64,000 nt of DNA. Source: an uncultured Bacilli bacterium (GTDB lineage: Bacteria > Bacillota_I > Bacilli_A > RFN20 > CAG-826). The stretch lies in contig CAKUXV010000006.1 in the NCBI GenBank assembly GCA_934700895.1, positions 47,320-111,319 of the forward strand, read 5' to 3'. Below the pieces are notes generated by a model. The model had not been told where the DNA came from. It worked only from the letters and a program-made list of their open reading frames with translations, and did no database searches. Positions within the stretch are counted from its first letter, which is position 1, and every line of letters starts with the position of its first letter. The translations under genes and the position numbers were made by a program. Positions 8,810 through 17,520 of this stretch are shown here, piece after piece.

Positions 8810-9926
8810 TGATGGCGTCCTCCATGCTTTTGGTGATTCGTTCGCCAATAAAATAAACTTCTCCCGTGGGTGCGCTCGCTTTTCTTCCGGCACGGCCCGC
8901 GATTTGAATCAAGGCAGCACTGTTGTAAATGGGATCATCGGCGTGCAGGACAACAACCTGCAAATTGGCCACGGTGATTCCCCGTTCTAATACGGCTGTT
9001 GTAATCAAATAGTCATATTTTCCCTCCTTAAAATCCTGAATGATTTTTTCTCGGTTTTCCCGTTGCGACGACACGTAATTTCCTCGAGGAAAAAAGGGCG
9101 ATAAAACAGAAAAGACCGAGGACGTGTATCGAACTTTAGGGACGAATACGAAGCACGGCTTGTTCTGTTTTTGGAACGTTTTCAGTTTTTTCATTAAGAA
9201 AACCAAGGTGAAAAGCCCGAAGAGTTTTTTGCTTTCGGGGACGGGAATCGGGTGACGATGAAAACGCGTGTGCAAGGTCAGCATTTCCTTCCCATCCCCT
9301 TTGAATTCCGCGACGATTTCTTTGGATGGAGTAGCCGACATCATGACGCAATGCCCTTTCAAACTTTTCTTATATAACGAAATCAGCACCTCATTCCCCT
9401 TGAAAGGAAAGGCGTCGATTTCATCCATAACGAGCAAATCAAAATAGTCGGGGTAACGATATAGCTGATGGGTCGTAAGCACAACGCAATCGCCTTCGAG
9501 TCTAGACCGATGACCCCCGTATACCGCGACAATTTTTCCACTTGGAAACGCTTCTTTCAGTCGAAAAAACAATTCGATAACAACATCCCTTCTAGGCAAG
9601 GCAAAGCCAACTTTCATGCCCCGACTCATCGCATAGCCAATAACTCCATAACTAATTTCGGTTTTTCCCGAACCGCAGACCGCATAAACCAACGTGTCTT
9701 TCCCTTGCTTAAAATTGAAAACAATGCGATCGGAAAGTTCCTGTTGCTCTTTGGAAAGGGGATACGAAAGTTCCAACCCGATGGCATGTGGGTTCTGAAG
9801 GATGACTTTTTTCGCTTCTTCACCCTGAAACTGAATGCATTTCCTACAATAAGGGGATCCGTTTTTCATCCCCAAGAAACGGGGATCGCTATTTCCACAA
9901 CGGGGGCAAACAAAAATATTCTCCAC
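8778..9926 (-). CDS. comFA: ComFA-like DNA translocase/helicase
   Basis: 382-aa superfamily 2 ATPase that powers entry of single-stranded DNA during transformation. It begins with a four-cysteine zinc finger (CPRC...CRKC, residues 8-30). Walker A is CGSGKTE, the DEAD-like box MDEIDAFP, then SATPS, and helicase motif VI is QIAGRAGRK. The start is GTG with no clear Shine-Dalgarno sequence. It is immediately followed by comFC, the usual competence pair. No ComX/SigX cin-box was seen upstream. Later competence genes (comE, comG) are not in the window. Confidence 0.9.
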   Translation of the reverse strand: MENIFVCPRCGNSDPRFLGMKNGSPYCRKCIQFQGEEAKKVILQNPHAIGLELSYPLSKEQQELSDRIVFNFKQGKDTLVYAVCGSGKTEISYGVIGYAMSRGMKVGFALPRRDVVIELFFRLKEAFPSGKIVAVYGGHRSRLEGDCVVLTTHQLYRYPDYFDLLVMDEIDAFPFKGNEVLISLYKKSLKGHCVMMSATPSKEIVAEFKGDGKEMLTLHTRFHRHPIPVPESKKLFGLFTLVFLMKKLKTFQKQNKPCFVFVPKVRYTSSVFSVLSPFFPRGNYVSSQRENREKIIQDFKEGKYDYLITTAVLERGITVANLQVVVLHADDPIYNSAALIQIAGRAGRKASAPTGEVYFIGERITKSMEDAINEIRYCNTFL

Positions 9927-9969
9927 ACATAATTAGAAGGTGAAAAAAATATTTTTTTGTGAAATTTCT

Positions 9970-11037
9970 TTAAAGGGAGCGATGTTGTTCTAAAGAACAA
10001 ATTTCTTCCACTCTACGATGATGTTTTTCTAGCAGAGAGAACTTTTCAGCAAGGAAAATGTCGACCCTACGTAAAACATCTTCTTCATCCATGTAGGCCG
10101 CGCCAAACGAAATCATGTTGGCGTTGTTGTGTTCACGGCATTTGCCGGTTACCACATCATCATATCCCAAACCGCAGCGAATTCCTTCCACCTTATTGGC
10201 CACCATCATGACGCCTTCTCCGGAAGTGCAGCAAAGAATTCCCAACTCGGCTTTCCCAGTTTTAACGTCTTCCGCAGCCTTATAGGCAAAGAAAGGATAA
10301 TCGCAACTTTTTAAACTGTCCGTGCCTTCGTCTAAAACACGGAAACCGCGTCCTTCCAAATGCTTGCGAATGCTGTTTTTTAAACCGAATCCGCCATGAT
10401 CCGACCCTAATGAAACGGAAAAAGAGGCGGAAGCATATGCTTTTTCAATCTCGTTGAAGGCGATAGGCCCTTGACGGACAAGTTTTAATCCCTGTTCGCC
10501 GAAAAGAACAATCGTGGAGGCGAGACAAGAGTGACATTCTCCCCGTATCACGGCAGCGACGTTTCCGTCAAAAGTGGCTAAGGTCTCTTCAAATGAAACC
10601 GAAGTTTTTTTTCCGGAAACATTGGCACTAGGAACAAGCAATGGCACACCGACCCGGTCAATTAAATCTAAAACCTCTGGGCTATTAGGAATGCGGATGC
10701 CAATATAGGGGCTTCCTAAAGTCATCCAAGAGGGAATGTTTTTCCGCGGTTTAACAAGAACGGTAATTTCCCCTGGCATAAATGCATGCATGACCGAAAG
10801 AACTTTCACATCCAGTTCCGCGTATTCCATTGCCTGTGTGAAATTAGCACACATCAAAGTAAAGGGTTTCTCGGGCGGGCGTCGCTTGATAGTCACCAGC
10901 TTATCAAAACACTCTTGTTTCGAACAAAGAGCGCCCATTCCATAAACGGTCTCCGTCGGAAAGCAAACAACTTCCCCGCTTTTTAATAGCGCCACTGCTT
11001 CTTCCAGTTGATTCCATTCCAATACTTTTGTATCCAT
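9970..11037 (-). CDS. Fusion: threonylcarbamoyl-AMP synthase (TsaC/Sua5) + RpiB isomerase
   Basis: 355 aa from MDTKVLEW, with AGAGGTG 6 nt before the ATG. Residues about 1-200 are a YrdC/Sua5 domain (FPTETVYGMGA, KRRPPEKPF, VPSANVSGK, STIV), which makes threonylcarbamoyl-AMP for tRNA t6A. Residues about 205-345 are an RpiB/LacA/B isomerase (SLGSDHGGFGLK, REHNNANMISFG). The RpiB phosphate/active loop reads ILCCTSGEG rather than the usual ICGTGIG, keeping a Cys. In Bacillus the separate genes (ywlC and ywlF) are close neighbours after prfA/prmC, so this is probably a gene fusion. No Sua5 C-terminal domain is present. Confidence 0.88.
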   Translation of the reverse strand: MDTKVLEWNQLEEAVALLKSGEVVCFPTETVYGMGALCSKQECFDKLVTIKRRPPEKPFTLMCANFTQAMEYAELDVKVLSVMHAFMPGEITVLVKPRKNIPSWMTLGSPYIGIRIPNSPEVLDLIDRVGVPLLVPSANVSGKKTSVSFEETLATFDGNVAAVIRGECHSCLASTIVLFGEQGLKLVRQGPIAFNEIEKAYASASFSVSLGSDHGGFGLKNSIRKHLEGRGFRVLDEGTDSLKSCDYPFFAYKAAEDVKTGKAELGILCCTSGEGVMMVANKVEGIRCGLGYDDVVTGKCREHNNANMISFGAAYMDEEDVLRRVDIFLAEKFSLLEKHHRRVEEICSLEQHRSL

Positions 11038-11048
11038 GTTTTCACCTC

Positions 11049-11894
11049 TTAATGACAACAGATAAACAAGAAACGAGTAAGCCCATTTAGATCTTTGACG
11101 AAATTGCAATCATAGTTTTCGAGATAACGCTTCATCAAATCCGTTAAATAGTCTTTTAAATCGTAGCCGATTTCAAAGCACATAAGGAGTGTGCCTTTTT
11201 TGACTTTTTTGTAATCGCGGAAAATGGATTCATATACCGAATGATTTTTGTCTAAATAAAGAGCGCTCGAAGGTTCGTAGTTTTTCACCGAGTCCTGAAC
11301 ATCATCTTTGTTTAGGATATAAGGCGGGTTGGAAACAATAATATCGAGCGCCATATTGTTGCGAATAAAAGGCTCTAAGCTTTCCCCTAGTTCCGTATGG
11401 ATTGGTAAATGATAAGTTTCCATATTTTTCTTAGCAACCGCCAAAGCGCCTTCCGAAATATCGGTCGCCGTAATTAACCAATTGTGAAAGATGGATTTCA
11501 GGGCGATAGCAATGCACCCACTGCCCGTTCCGATGTCAGCGCAAACCAAATAATTACGCGGATCATAATAGTCCGTGATTCTTTCGGAGATGTTGGCAAT
11601 CAACTCTTCCGTTTCCATTCGCGGAATCAAAACGTTTTCATCCACATATAGCCGGTGGTCCAAAAACTTGGCTTCATTCAAAATATATTCGACGGGTTCG
11701 CCTTTCAATAAACGCGCAAATTGGATATTAAATTGGCTTTTTGCGGTAAATTCATCGTTCTGATGGAACAAAGTATCGATGGGTTCTGCATAGCCCATAT
11801 CCCGAGAAATCAGAAGACGAATATCCTGGGAGCTGACACAATGCACTTTTCCCTCTTCAATGGCTTTGAAATAGACATCGCGGATTTTAGGCAT
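11049..11894 (-). CDS. prmC: PrmC, release factor glutamine methyltransferase
   Basis: Methylates the Gln of the GGQ motif in RF1 and RF2 using S-adenosylmethionine. From MPKIRDVYFKA it is 281 aa. SAM-binding motif I is DIGTGSGCIAIAL and the substrate-binding motif is SNPPYI. The N-terminal release-factor-binding helices precede these (FAKLLKGEPVEYI-like region). An 8-nt overlap with prfA and a GGAG site decide this start. Its substrates prfA and prfB are in the same minus-strand run. Confidence 0.94.
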   Translation of the reverse strand: MPKIRDVYFKAIEEGKVHCVSSQDIRLLISRDMGYAEPIDTLFHQNDEFTAKSQFNIQFARLLKGEPVEYILNEAKFLDHRLYVDENVLIPRMETEELIANISERITDYYDPRNYLVCADIGTGSGCIAIALKSIFHNWLITATDISEGALAVAKKNMETYHLPIHTELGESLEPFIRNNMALDIIVSNPPYILNKDDVQDSVKNYEPSSALYLDKNHSVYESIFRDYKKVKKGTLLMCFEIGYDLKDYLTDLMKRYLENYDCNFVKDLNGLTRFLFICCH

Positions 11895-12978
11895 TGTCTT
11901 GTTTCTCCTGTTCCAGAAGTTTTTGTTCTTGGTCAAAATGAATTAAAGCGTCAATGATAGGATCCAATTCGCCCACCATAACGCGATCCAATTGATTGAT
12001 AGTAAATCCAATACGGTGATCGGTAACGCGATTTTGCGGATAATTATAAGTGCGGATTTTTTCAGATCTTTCACCGGTTCCAACCTTGAGTTTCCGCTCA
12101 GACGCTCTTTGGGCATCCACTTGGTCTTGATAAAAAGAATAGACCTTGGCGCGGATCATCTGCATGGCGATAGCCTTGTTTTGCAATTGGGCTTTTTCAG
12201 TCTGACACGCCACGACAAGGCCCGTCGGAATATGGGTGATTCGAACTGCGGATTCCGTTTTGTTGACGTTCTGTCCGCCCGCGCCCTGGGAATGGTAGGT
12301 ATCGATTTTCAAGTCGTTTGGATTAATTTGAACGTCGACTTCTTCCGCTTCCGGCATCACCAAAACCGTCGCCGTAGAAGTATGAATACGACCACTGGCT
12401 TCCGTCTTCGGAACGCGTTGAACGCGATGGGCGCCGCTTTCAAATTTAAGCTTGGAATAAACGCGGTCCCCTTTAATCATGAACGAAATGTTTGAATAAC
12501 CGCCAGCGGTTCCTAAGGAGGCATCCAAAAGTTTGATGCTCCAACCCTGTTTTTCCGCGTAACGGGTGTACATATTCACTAAATCGCCAGCGAAAAGGTT
12601 CGCCTCGTCTCCGCCAACTGCCCCGCGGATTTCAACAATGATATTTTTGTCGTCGTTAGGATCTTTGGGCAATAAAATGCTTTTGAATTCCGATTCGATT
12701 TCTTCTTTTTTTGCTTCGTCCGCCTTACGCGTTTCTTTGGCAAATTCAGCCAACTCGGGGTCGCCAGATTCTTCCATTTCCAGCGAGTCTTTAATCTCTT
12801 GGCTGAGGCGAAGATATTCTGAATATTTTTCATACGCTTCTTCCATGTTGGACTTTTCTTTCGATAAGCGTGTGAATTTCGCAACATCCGTCGCAACTTC
12901 TTCCGAAGTAAGTTCTTTTTCTAATTCCTCGTAGCGAATTCGAATGGCCTCGAGGCGTTTGTGCATTGATTCTTCCAT
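11887..12978 (-). CDS. prfA: Peptide chain release factor 1 (RF1)
   Basis: 363-aa class I release factor reading UAA and UAG. It has the RF1-type PxT tripeptide (RVPKTEASGR) and GGQ in SQGAGGQNVNK. The presence of RF1 and RF2 together fits standard stop codon use. First gene of a minus-strand run that extends to secG. Two possible starts (12978 and an ATG four codons in) both have GGAAG-type sites close by. Its promoter faces that of dnaX. Confidence 0.96.
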   Translation of the reverse strand: MEESMHKRLEAIRIRYEELEKELTSEEVATDVAKFTRLSKEKSNMEEAYEKYSEYLRLSQEIKDSLEMEESGDPELAEFAKETRKADEAKKEEIESEFKSILLPKDPNDDKNIIVEIRGAVGGDEANLFAGDLVNMYTRYAEKQGWSIKLLDASLGTAGGYSNISFMIKGDRVYSKLKFESGAHRVQRVPKTEASGRIHTSTATVLVMPEAEEVDVQINPNDLKIDTYHSQGAGGQNVNKTESAVRITHIPTGLVVACQTEKAQLQNKAIAMQMIRAKVYSFYQDQVDAQRASERKLKVGTGERSEKIRTYNYPQNRVTDHRIGFTINQLDRVMVGELDPIIDALIHFDQEQKLLEQEKQDNA

Positions 12979-13000
12979 AAAACTTCCAATTTCCGCGTGG

Positions 13001-13029
13001 ATTATACCACCCTAGATAAAACCTTCCTA
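13001..13029 (-). promoter_or_regulatory. prfA operon promoter (extended -10)
   Basis: Minus-strand TATAAT (13001-13006) preceded by TGG, making an extended -10; 17 bp further upstream lies TAGGAA at 13024-13029. The same TAGGAA-17-TATAAT arrangement is found facing the other way for dnaX. Confidence 0.6.
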
Positions 13030-13052
13030 ATCCTTGATTAGTCACTAGGAAG
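13023..13052. repeat. Palindrome between divergent prfA and dnaX promoters
   Basis: Outer arms CTTCCTA (13023-13029) and TAGGAAG (13046-13052) are perfect complements. Inside them CTAATC (13027-13032) and GATTAG (13036-13041) form a second perfect inverted repeat with a 3-nt loop. The outer arms coincide with both -35 positions, so this may be an operator or a shared promoter core. Confidence 0.6.
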
Positions 13053-13074
13053 AAAAACGACAAAAAGGTATAAT
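13046..13074 (+). promoter_or_regulatory. dnaX operon promoter
   Basis: TATAAT at 13069-13074 is 17 bp downstream of TAGGAA (13046-13051). The predicted start near 13081 leaves a leader of only about 8 nt before the ATG at 13089, with no Shine-Dalgarno sequence. Confidence 0.55.
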
Positions 13075-13088
13075 TCCACGGAACGCAT

Positions 13089-15002
13089 ATGGCCTACAAA
13101 GCACTCTATAACAAATATCGTCCACAAACCTTCGAAGAGGTTGCTGGACAGCGAGCAATCGTTCGCACCCTACGAAACGCAATCACCAATGACAAGATTG
13201 CCCATGCCTATCTTTTTTGCGGTCCAAGAGGGACCGGAAAAACTTCCATGGCGAGGTTGTTCGCCAAAGCCTTGAATTGCGAAGAGGGGATTGGGCATCA
13301 ATGCAATCATTGTTCCAACTGTTTGGAATTAAATTCAGGCTCTCATCCAGACGTCATCGAAATTGACGCGGCGTCCAATAACGGCGTCGACCAAGTCCGT
13401 GACCTCATTGAGCAAGTCCGTTACGCCCCTATCAAAGGCCGTTACAAGATTTACATCATCGACGAAGTCCACATGATGAGTCAAGGGGCTTTTAATGCCT
13501 TGCTTAAGACCTTGGAAGAACCCCCTGAACACGTTGTTTTTATTTTAGCAACCACGGAACCCCACAAGGTCCTCCCAACCATTTTGTCCCGCTGCCAACG
13601 TTACGATTTTGGCAAAATCAGCGAAGCCGACATGAAAGCCAAACTTGTTTGGATTTTAGGGCAAGAAGGCATCGCATTCGAAGAAAATGGGTTGGATGCC
13701 GTTGTTTCCCTCGCAGATGGAGGAATGCGTGATGCTCTCTCCATTTTGGATCAAGTTCTCGCCTATAGCGGAGATGCGTTGAAGGAATCGGACGTCCTTT
13801 CTGTTTTCGGGCTCACATCTACCGAAGAAAAAATCAATTTGTTGGAGTTGATTGCTAAAGGCGATATTTCTGGAATCCTTGAAAAGTTATCCTTCTTCTT
13901 CGAGGGAGGAGTCGACATCCGTCGCCTGTGCGCGAGCCTGCTCGATATTTTAAAAGACTTCATCATTTATCGGAAAACAAAGAATGAATCGCTGGTTCAA
14001 TCTTTGAAGAAACAAGACGCCGAACGTTTGAATAAACTCATCGATGCCAAGCGCGCCAATCAAATGATCGATATCTTATTGAAGACGCAACGCGATTTCC
14101 GCGTCGTATCTAACGTGCGTTCCTTGTTCGAGTTGTCCATGTTGCAACTGGCTACACTTTCGGAAGAAAAAGAGCCGGTTCCCGTCATTGCCATCCAAGA
14201 AAAGCAGCCGGTTCACGTCGATTCATTTGAGCCAAAAGCCCCTGCGTTAGAAAAAACGCCGACCCTTTCTAACCCTGCCCCCGAACAAACGGAACAGCCC
14301 AAGAAGAAAGAGAAAGTCGAGCCGTCTCCTGTGCCAAAGGAAGCGGATTACATTCCCGAAGAAGGCAAACCCTACCTCGGAAACGAAATACCCAGTTTCT
14401 TGGAAGAGCCGGATGAGTCCGAGATGGAACCCCTTCCCTCCGCAAAACCCGCAGCTCCCGCAAAAGCGGCGGAAGAGCCTACCCCTGTGCGTGACAACAC
14501 GACATTATCATTCTTCGAAACTTCGTCCTTGCCGGCCCCAACCTCTCTTGACCTATCCAAAGTTCCGGGAGATGGCTTATACAAAGAAGGCACCCCTGTA
14601 TCGATTTCCGATGACGAAATGATCAAAATCATGGTCCTAGGGCCCAAGCACAAGAACGAAAGAAAGAACTTGTTCAATAGCTGGTCCGAATTCCAAGACG
14701 CCGCATTAGATAGTCGCGTGGGAAGCGTGGCTCAACTATTAGCGGACGGCAAGCCTTTCTGCCTTTGCCAAGAAGCCTTGCTCATCAACTTCAATTACGA
14801 TAAGTCTGCAGAAATTGCAAATCTGAAGGAGAATCAAAAGGCCATTTCTGCCATGGTTTCCTTGGTTCTAGGAAGAAAGGTATTCGTTCACGCGTTAACT
14901 CGTTTGGACAACAACCGCATTCAAACCACTTACTTTAATTTAAAGCAGTTATCTCAACTGCCTCGTCCCGAAGACATACAGCTTAAATTGCCTAAATTTT
15001 GA
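13089..15002 (+). CDS. dnaX: DNA polymerase III gamma/tau subunit
   Basis: Clamp-loader ATPase and replisome organiser. Walker A GPRGTGKTS lies at residues 45-53, the zinc module CEEGIGHQCNHCSNC follows, then IDEVHMMS and the SRC sensor (LSRCQRYDF). Residues about 365-480 are a Pro/Glu/Lys-rich linker, followed by a C-terminal domain typical of tau. Ends in TGA. No shift-prone A-AAA-AAG heptamer in the right phase was found. First gene of a plus-strand operon running to rsmI, with a very short or absent leader. Confidence 0.96.
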   Translation: MAYKALYNKYRPQTFEEVAGQRAIVRTLRNAITNDKIAHAYLFCGPRGTGKTSMARLFAKALNCEEGIGHQCNHCSNCLELNSGSHPDVIEIDAASNNGVDQVRDLIEQVRYAPIKGRYKIYIIDEVHMMSQGAFNALLKTLEEPPEHVVFILATTEPHKVLPTILSRCQRYDFGKISEADMKAKLVWILGQEGIAFEENGLDAVVSLADGGMRDALSILDQVLAYSGDALKESDVLSVFGLTSTEEKINLLELIAKGDISGILEKLSFFFEGGVDIRRLCASLLDILKDFIIYRKTKNESLVQSLKKQDAERLNKLIDAKRANQMIDILLKTQRDFRVVSNVRSLFELSMLQLATLSEEKEPVPVIAIQEKQPVHVDSFEPKAPALEKTPTLSNPAPEQTEQPKKKEKVEPSPVPKEADYIPEEGKPYLGNEIPSFLEEPDESEMEPLPSAKPAAPAKAAEEPTPVRDNTTLSFFETSSLPAPTSLDLSKVPGDGLYKEGTPVSISDDEMIKIMVLGPKHKNERKNLFNSWSEFQDAALDSRVGSVAQLLADGKPFCLCQEALLINFNYDKSAEIANLKENQKAISAMVSLVLGRKVFVHALTRLDNNRIQTTYFNLKQLSQLPRPEDIQLKLPKF

Positions 15003-15016
15003 TGGAGGAAAAGAAA

Positions 15017-15319
15017 ATGAATCAAATGCAGCAAATGATCATGCAAGCCCAGCGCATGCAAAGAGAAATGAAAAAGGCCCAAGACGCCTTGGAGCAAAAA
15101 GAATTTGTCGTTGAAAAAGGCGGGATGGTCAAAATGACCGTCTTAGGCAACCGCAGCGTCAAGAGTGTGGAAATCGATAAAGATGCCCTCGACCCCGAAA
15201 ACGCGGACTTGCTTTGTGAAACCATCGCCATGGCCGTCAACGAAGCCATGAAAGAAATCCAAAAAGAATCGGATGCGATTCAGGAAAAAATCACCGGACA
15301 ATCCGGCATGCCGTTTTAA
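15017..15319 (+). CDS. YbaB/EbfC nucleoid-associated protein
   Basis: About 100-aa DNA-binding protein of the YbaB/EbfC family, almost always between dnaX and recR. The N terminus is a Met/Gln-rich helix (MNQMQQMIMQAQRMQREMKK) and the core carries VKMTVLGNRSVKSVEIDKDAL. The ATG at 15017 is chosen because GGAGG lies 9 nt before it; a TTG frame overlapping the dnaX end would place that site inside the gene. The stop overlaps the recR start (TAATG). Confidence 0.93.
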   Translation: MNQMQQMIMQAQRMQREMKKAQDALEQKEFVVEKGGMVKMTVLGNRSVKSVEIDKDALDPENADLLCETIAMAVNEAMKEIQKESDAIQEKITGQSGMPF

Positions 15320-15912
15320 TGAAAGAACTCAAAACCTATAACGAATTAGTCGACAGTTTTTCTAAACTGCCAGGCGTGGGGATGAAAAGTGCCCAACGCA
15401 TGGCTTTTAGTGTTATTGAAATGCGGGAGGAAGACGCTAACGAATTTGCGGAAGCGATTCGCAAAGCGAAAACCTCCATTCACAAATGTCCCACATGTGG
15501 ACTTTACTGTGAAGGCGAGCATTGCGAGATTTGTGACGACCCGGAACGCGACCACTCCACCTGCATCGTCGTTTCTCTACCCAAAGATGCCTTGTCCTTT
15601 GAAAAATTGCAGTACAAAGGCGTTTACCATGTCTTGGGTGGCTTGCTTTCGCCAACAAAAGGAATTGGAGCGGAAGATATTTCCATTGCCCCTTTGCTTC
15701 AAAGAATTGAAAAAGAGGAAATACGCGAAGTGATTTTGGCCATGAACCCCAACCTTGAAGGGGAAACAACGGCCTTGTTTATCGCCAGGATGTTGCAAGG
15801 GAAAAATATTAAAGTCACGCGACTAGGATATGGGCTTCCCATGGGGGCCAACTTGGAATACGCCGATCCACTAACACTAGAAAAAGCGCTCGAAGGGAGA
15901 AAATCATTATGA
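15319..15912 (+). CDS. recR: RecR, recombination mediator
   Basis: 197-aa protein that forms a ring with RecO/RecF and helps load RecA at gaps. It has an N-terminal helix-hairpin-helix (LPGVGMKSAQRMAF), a four-cysteine zinc finger (CPTCGLYCEGEHCEIC), and a Toprim domain (CIVVSLPKD to AMNPNLEGETTA). Length is standard. It is coupled to the preceding gene by a TAATG overlap and overlaps tmk by 4 nt. Confidence 0.96.
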   Translation: MKELKTYNELVDSFSKLPGVGMKSAQRMAFSVIEMREEDANEFAEAIRKAKTSIHKCPTCGLYCEGEHCEICDDPERDHSTCIVVSLPKDALSFEKLQYKGVYHVLGGLLSPTKGIGAEDISIAPLLQRIEKEEIREVILAMNPNLEGETTALFIARMLQGKNIKVTRLGYGLPMGANLEYADPLTLEKALEGRKSL

Positions 15913-16532
15913 GTATCTTCGTAACCTTTGAAGGGGGAGAGGGTTCTGGGAAAAGCACCGCTTTACGCCTTATTAACGAACGCCTCATTCAAAGTGGTGC
16001 CCAAACCGTTTTAACGCGCGAGCCGGGAGGCACCCCCATCAGCGAAGAGATTCGCAACATTATTTTGGATCGGAAAAACACGGACATGGATCCGCGAACC
16101 GAAGCCCTTCTTTACGCCGCCTCCAGGAGACAACATCTCGCCCAAAAGATTTGGCCAGCATTAAAGGAAGGAAAAATTGTTCTATGCGACCGCTATCTTG
16201 ATAGTTCTTTGGCCTATCAAGGCGGCGCACGTGGCATTGCCCTTAAAGACGTCCTTGATATCAATATGTTCGCAACCGAAGGGACTTTCCCCGACCTCAC
16301 TTTACTTTTTGACATCGAGCCCGAAAAAGGCTTAGCCCGCATCGCCGCAAACCAAAACCGCGAGGTCAACCGCTTAGACTTGGAAAAGTTAGATTTCCAT
16401 CATCGCGTTCGCCAAGCTTTTTTGGATTTAGCCAAGCAATATGCGGACCGTTATGTCATCATCGATGCGTCTCAACCTCTAAATAAAGTAGTCGACGATG
16501 CCTACGCCGTCATTCAAGAAAGGCTAAAATAA
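15909..16532 (+). CDS. tmk: Thymidylate kinase
   Basis: Phosphorylates dTMP to dTDP. The 207-aa protein has the P-loop GGEGSGKST (residues 9-17), the DR(Y/S) motif in CDRYLDSSLAYQG, and REPGGTPISEEIR for dTMP binding. A 4-nt overlap with recR suggests coupling. The placement between recR and holB matches Bacillus. Confidence 0.96.
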   Translation: MSIFVTFEGGEGSGKSTALRLINERLIQSGAQTVLTREPGGTPISEEIRNIILDRKNTDMDPRTEALLYAASRRQHLAQKIWPALKEGKIVLCDRYLDSSLAYQGGARGIALKDVLDINMFATEGTFPDLTLLFDIEPEKGLARIAANQNREVNRLDLEKLDFHHRVRQAFLDLAKQYADRYVIIDASQPLNKVVDDAYAVIQERLK

Positions 16533-16538
16533 TTCGGT

Positions 16539-17516
16539 ATGGGAATTGGCGAATACATCAAAAACCATCAGCCTTTGGCTTATCGCACTTTCGCGAACGC
16601 CCTAGAAAAAGGGCGCCTTTCCCATGCTTATCTTTTAATGGGTGAAGCTGGTATTCCCTTGAAGGAATCCGCGATTTATCTTGCCAAATCCATTTTGTGC
16701 GATCACCCTAGCCCTTTTGCAGATTTAACTTGCAGAACCTGCCAACGCATTGATGCGAGCGACTATCCGGATTTCGTTTGCCTTGATGGCAGCGAAAATT
16801 CGATTAAAAAAGACGAAGTTGGTAACGTGCTTGCAAACTTCAACCAGACCGCGTTGGAACGAAAAGGCATCATGGTTTATGTGATTCACGAAGTGGAAAA
16901 CATGACCATAGAAGCCATCAACAGCCTTCTAAAATTCTTGGAAGAGCCTTCCCCCAATACGTTTGCAATTTTAACAACCCGAAATGAATCCAAAGTTCTG
17001 CCGACGATCATTTCGCGATGCGAATCCGTCCGAATGCTACTTGTCCCTCAAGAACAAGTCATTCAAGAGGCCACTTCCATCGGTGTAGCAAAAAACAACG
17101 CAGAAATCCTCTCATTCTTCAATAACGACGCAAGTCTTATTGCAGAACAAGTTGAAACCGCGGATTATCAAAACGCGAAATCCGCATTCGAAGCCATGTT
17201 AGAAGCCTTTGGTGAAAAGCCAGAATACGCTCGTTACGTTATGGAGAAAACCATCGTTCCGCTCCTCAATTCCAAGAAGAGCGCGCGTTTCTATCTCGAC
17301 ATGCTTGCTATGCTATTCGAAGATGTCGCTTCTATTCGCCGACAAGGAAGAATTCGCCTATCTTCTTACCTAAGTCAAACAAAAGTCATCGCTTCTTCGA
17401 TTCCTAATCCAGACCGAGCCCTATTAGAAGTCATGACCTTACGGGGAGAAATCGACACCAACATCAATCTTGGTCTTCTCTTCACCCACCTCATCTATGT
17501 CATCTACAAGGAGTAA
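16539..17516 (+). CDS. holB: DNA polymerase III delta' subunit
   Basis: 325-aa clamp-loader subunit. It is an AAA+ fold without a working P-loop (LMGEAGIPLKES replaces GxxGxGK), as expected for delta'. The zinc site CDHPSPFADLTCRTC and the SRC motif (IISRCESV) are present, with EVENMTIEAINSLLKFLEEP matching the family core. No good Shine-Dalgarno sequence precedes the ATG; a TAAAAT spanning the tmk stop lies 8 nt upstream. Confidence 0.92.
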   Translation: MGIGEYIKNHQPLAYRTFANALEKGRLSHAYLLMGEAGIPLKESAIYLAKSILCDHPSPFADLTCRTCQRIDASDYPDFVCLDGSENSIKKDEVGNVLANFNQTALERKGIMVYVIHEVENMTIEAINSLLKFLEEPSPNTFAILTTRNESKVLPTIISRCESVRMLLVPQEQVIQEATSIGVAKNNAEILSFFNNDASLIAEQVETADYQNAKSAFEAMLEAFGEKPEYARYVMEKTIVPLLNSKKSARFYLDMLAMLFEDVASIRRQGRIRLSSYLSQTKVIASSIPNPDRALLEVMTLRGEIDTNINLGLLFTHLIYVIYKE

Positions 17517-17520
17517 TCTT

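Noticed and set aside
13089..15002. AAAAAAC near base 14252 as a dnaX frameshift site
   Set aside because: The run is out of phase for an X-XXY-YYZ slip and no stimulatory structure was seen.
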